From an uncultured beta proteobacterium (GTDB lineage: Bacteria; Pseudomonadota; Gammaproteobacteria; Burkholderiales; Burkholderiaceae), in NCBI GenBank assembly GCA_903938955.1, contig CAJAFJ010000571.1, positions 1 through 8,019 of the forward strand: DNA of 8,019 nucleotides, given 5' to 3'. Positions 6,824-8,019 of this stretch are shown here, one piece after another (within the stretch, counting starts at the first letter, position 1; each line of letters begins with the position of its first letter). The position numbers and the translations under genes were made by a program. The notes beneath the pieces were generated by a model. The model saw only the letters and a list, made by a program, of their open reading frames with translations. It searched no databases and had not been told where the DNA came from.

Positions 6824-7048
6824 ATGAGTGCGTTGAAACTGTCCCAAATTGGTAATTCGGTCGGCGTCATTTTGCCCAAGGAAGTTTTGGCCCGTTTGAA
6901 ACTGGTCAAGGGCGACACCCTGTTTTTGACTGAGGCCGCCAATGGTATTACCTTGACGCCTTACGATCCAGAATTGGAAGAGCAACTCAAACTCGGGCGC
7001 GAATTCATGCATGACTACCGTGACACTTTTCATCAGCTTGCCAAATGA
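6824..7048 (+). CDS. AbrB/MazE-type antitoxin
   Basis: A 74-residue protein with a SpoVT/AbrB swapped-hairpin DNA-binding domain: LKLSQIGNSVGVILPKEVLARL (4-25) followed by KGDTLFLTEAANGITLTPYDP (29-49). The IGNSxGVxLPKEVL pattern is typical of MazE-like antitoxins. The C-terminal tail (about 50-74, PELEEQLKLGREFMHDYRDTFHQLAK) is charged and presumably wraps the toxin to neutralise it. It would also repress its own promoter as a dimer. The gene overlaps the doc start by 4 bases (ATGA, 7045-7048), the standard toxin-antitoxin layout with antitoxin first. GC is about 51 per cent by hand count over 6841-7020, against about 67-72 per cent in sampled rows of ureF and ureE, which suggests recent acquisition. 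The AbrB pairing with Doc differs from the classical Phd-Doc pairing. Confidence 0.88.
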   Translation: MSALKLSQIGNSVGVILPKEVLARLKLVKGDTLFLTEAANGITLTPYDPELEEQLKLGREFMHDYRDTFHQLAK

Positions 7049-7431
7049 GCGCCTGGAAGTGGATCAATCGGCAGGTCTTGTTGCTGCTGCATGACGAAAG
7101 CTTGGCAGAGCATGGCGGTGCATCCGGTTTGCGTGACGAAGGGTTGCTTGATTCTGCCTTGGGTCGCCCTCAGAACTTGGCCCTTTACGGTGAACCCGAT
7201 CTGGCTAGCCTTGCGGCCTCTTATGGTTTTGGCCTGGCGAAGAACCATGCTTTTGTGGACGGCAATAAACGCGCTGCTTTTTTGGCTGTGGGTATGTTTT
7301 TGGCGGTGAATGGTTACCGGCTTCATGCGACGCAGGTGGATGCCACACTGACCGTACTTGCCGTGGCGGCTGGCGAAATGGACGAGCTTGCTTTTGCCGA
7401 GTGGATACGGGCACACATCAAGCCGCGATAG
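7045..7431 (+). CDS. doc: Death-on-curing (Doc) family toxin, Fic fold
   Basis: A 128-residue Doc-family toxin, the same size as phage P1 Doc (126). P1 Doc phosphorylates elongation factor EF-Tu and halts translation. The core motif is HAFVDGNKR at 68-76, with catalytic His68, Asp72, Asn74, Lys75 and Arg76. Lys75 replaces the second glycine of AMP-transferring Fic proteins (GNGR), the change that makes Doc a kinase, so kinase activity is expected. The N-terminal region has HDESLAEHGGASGLRDEGLLDSALGRPQN (16-44), a Doc hallmark. The fold looks complete, so the toxin is probably functional if not silenced. It overlaps the antitoxin gene by 4 bases. Its stop is 32 bases from the convergent ureC stop, with no obvious terminator between. 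The ATP-pocket residue before Asn is Gly where P1 Doc has Ala. Confidence 0.92.
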   Translation: MSAWKWINRQVLLLLHDESLAEHGGASGLRDEGLLDSALGRPQNLALYGEPDLASLAASYGFGLAKNHAFVDGNKRAAFLAVGMFLAVNGYRLHATQVDATLTVLAVAAGEMDELAFAEWIRAHIKPR

Positions 7432-7463
7432 ACGCAAGCTTCGGTCATTTATCACATCATTGC

Positions 7464-8019
7464 TCAAAATAAAAAATAGCGTTGCGACATTGGCAAGCTT
7501 ACCGCCGCTTCACACGTCAGCAACTGGCCATCGGCGCGCACGCTGTAGGTCTGGGCGTCAATTTCCATTTTGGGCAAATACGCGTTGTGAATCATGTGCT
7601 GCTTGCGGATACCCCGGATATTCCTGACGGCGCTCACATTTTTTGTCAGACCAAAGCGCTCCTTGATGCCCGCGTTTTGTCCCGCCTGGGACACAAAGGT
7701 GATGGAGCCTCTGGCCAGCGCGCCGCCATAAGCGCCAAACATCGGGCGGTAATGCACTGGCTGCGGGGTCGGAATGCTGGCATTGGGATCGCCCATGGCG
7801 GCCATGGCGATGAAGCCGCCTTTCAGTATCAGCGCCGGTTTCACGCCGAAAAACGCCGGTTTCCACACCACCAGATCCGCCCATTTACCGACCTCGATGC
7901 TGCCGACCTCGTGGCTGATGCCGTGGGCAAGCGCCGGGTTGATGGTGTATTTTGCGACGTAGCGTTTGGCGCGGAAGTTGTCGTTGCGCTGCAGCGACTC
8001 CACCGGCTCCGTGGAAGCG
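7464..8019 (-). CDS. ureC: Urease subunit alpha, C-terminal part (cut by the window edge)
   Basis: Catalytic subunit of urease, which hydrolyses urea to ammonia and carbamate at a dinickel centre. The window holds the last 184 codons of a protein usually about 567-570 long. Clear family blocks: [76 protein letters not shown], and the C-terminal MSQRYFLF just before the stop. The nickel ligands, carbamylated Lys and flap residues lie upstream of this part, outside the window. The C terminus is complete, so the neighbouring insertion did not truncate it. The reading frame is open to the window edge. ureD, ureA and ureB would be expected beyond 8019 (not seen). In the usual order ureE follows ureC at once; here about 700 bases intervene. 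Confidence 0.97.
   Translation of the reverse strand, partial: ASTEPVESLQRNDNFRAKRYVAKYTINPALAHGISHEVGSIEVGKWADLVVWKPAFFGVKPALILKGGFIAMAAMGDPNASIPTPQPVHYRPMFGAYGGALARGSITFVSQAGQNAGIKERFGLTKNVSAVRNIRGIRKQHMIHNAYLPKMEIDAQTYSVRADGQLLTCEAAVSLPMSQRYFLF

Noticed and set aside
8001..8003. GTG at 8003 as the start of a separate short protein
   Set aside because: The frame stays open to the window edge and the sequence is the continuous C-terminal part of UreC; this GTG is an internal Val codon.

Overview
The window looks like a chromosomal segment of a GC-rich betaproteobacterium, most likely order Burkholderiales and family Comamonadaceae (Rhodoferax/Polaromonas-like). This is a judgement from remembered protein similarity (IleRS, RibF, UreC, UreE, PurN), high GC and tight gene packing; no database search was run. 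Both ends are cut inside genes: isoleucyl-tRNA synthetase on the left and the urease alpha subunit on the right.

Layout. (1) 1-1722, minus strand: ribF followed by ileS, overlapping by 8 bases; ileS runs off the left edge. (2) 1886-3416, plus strand: an HNH-family endonuclease-like gene with a TTG start, then an exported ATP-dependent DNA ligase of the Lig E type. (3) 3426-4115, minus strand: yceH (DUF480), convergent with the ligase gene; its first codons are a G-rich tandem repeat. (4) 4151-4741, plus strand: purN, diverging from yceH. (5) 4769-8019, minus strand: the distal part of a urease operon, in transcription order ureC (3' part only), ureE, ureF, ureG. (6) 6824-7431, plus strand: a two-gene toxin-antitoxin module, an AbrB/MazE-type antitoxin and a Doc (death-on-curing) Fic-fold toxin. 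It sits between ureC and ureE and points against the urease genes.

How the genes work together. UreE delivers nickel, UreF and UreG form the GTP-dependent activation complex, and UreC carries the nickel active site, so the right third is one functional unit. That unit is interrupted by the antitoxin-toxin pair. The pair has visibly lower GC than its flanks, its own palindromic promoter region and a 4-base gene overlap, which suggests a later insertion. Any transcript running from ureC to ureE would be antisense to the whole module. The left part holds core genes (FAD synthesis, tRNA charging, purine synthesis) plus two DNA-acting proteins.

Most notable points: the toxin-antitoxin module inside the urease operon; its AbrB-with-Doc pairing and the palindromes in its promoter; a perfect 8-bp hairpin covering the ligase ribosome binding site; and the G-rich 12-base repeat that encodes the N terminus of YceH. 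I see no CRISPR array, tRNA, rRNA or insertion sequence. Nothing here amounts to a wholly new system.
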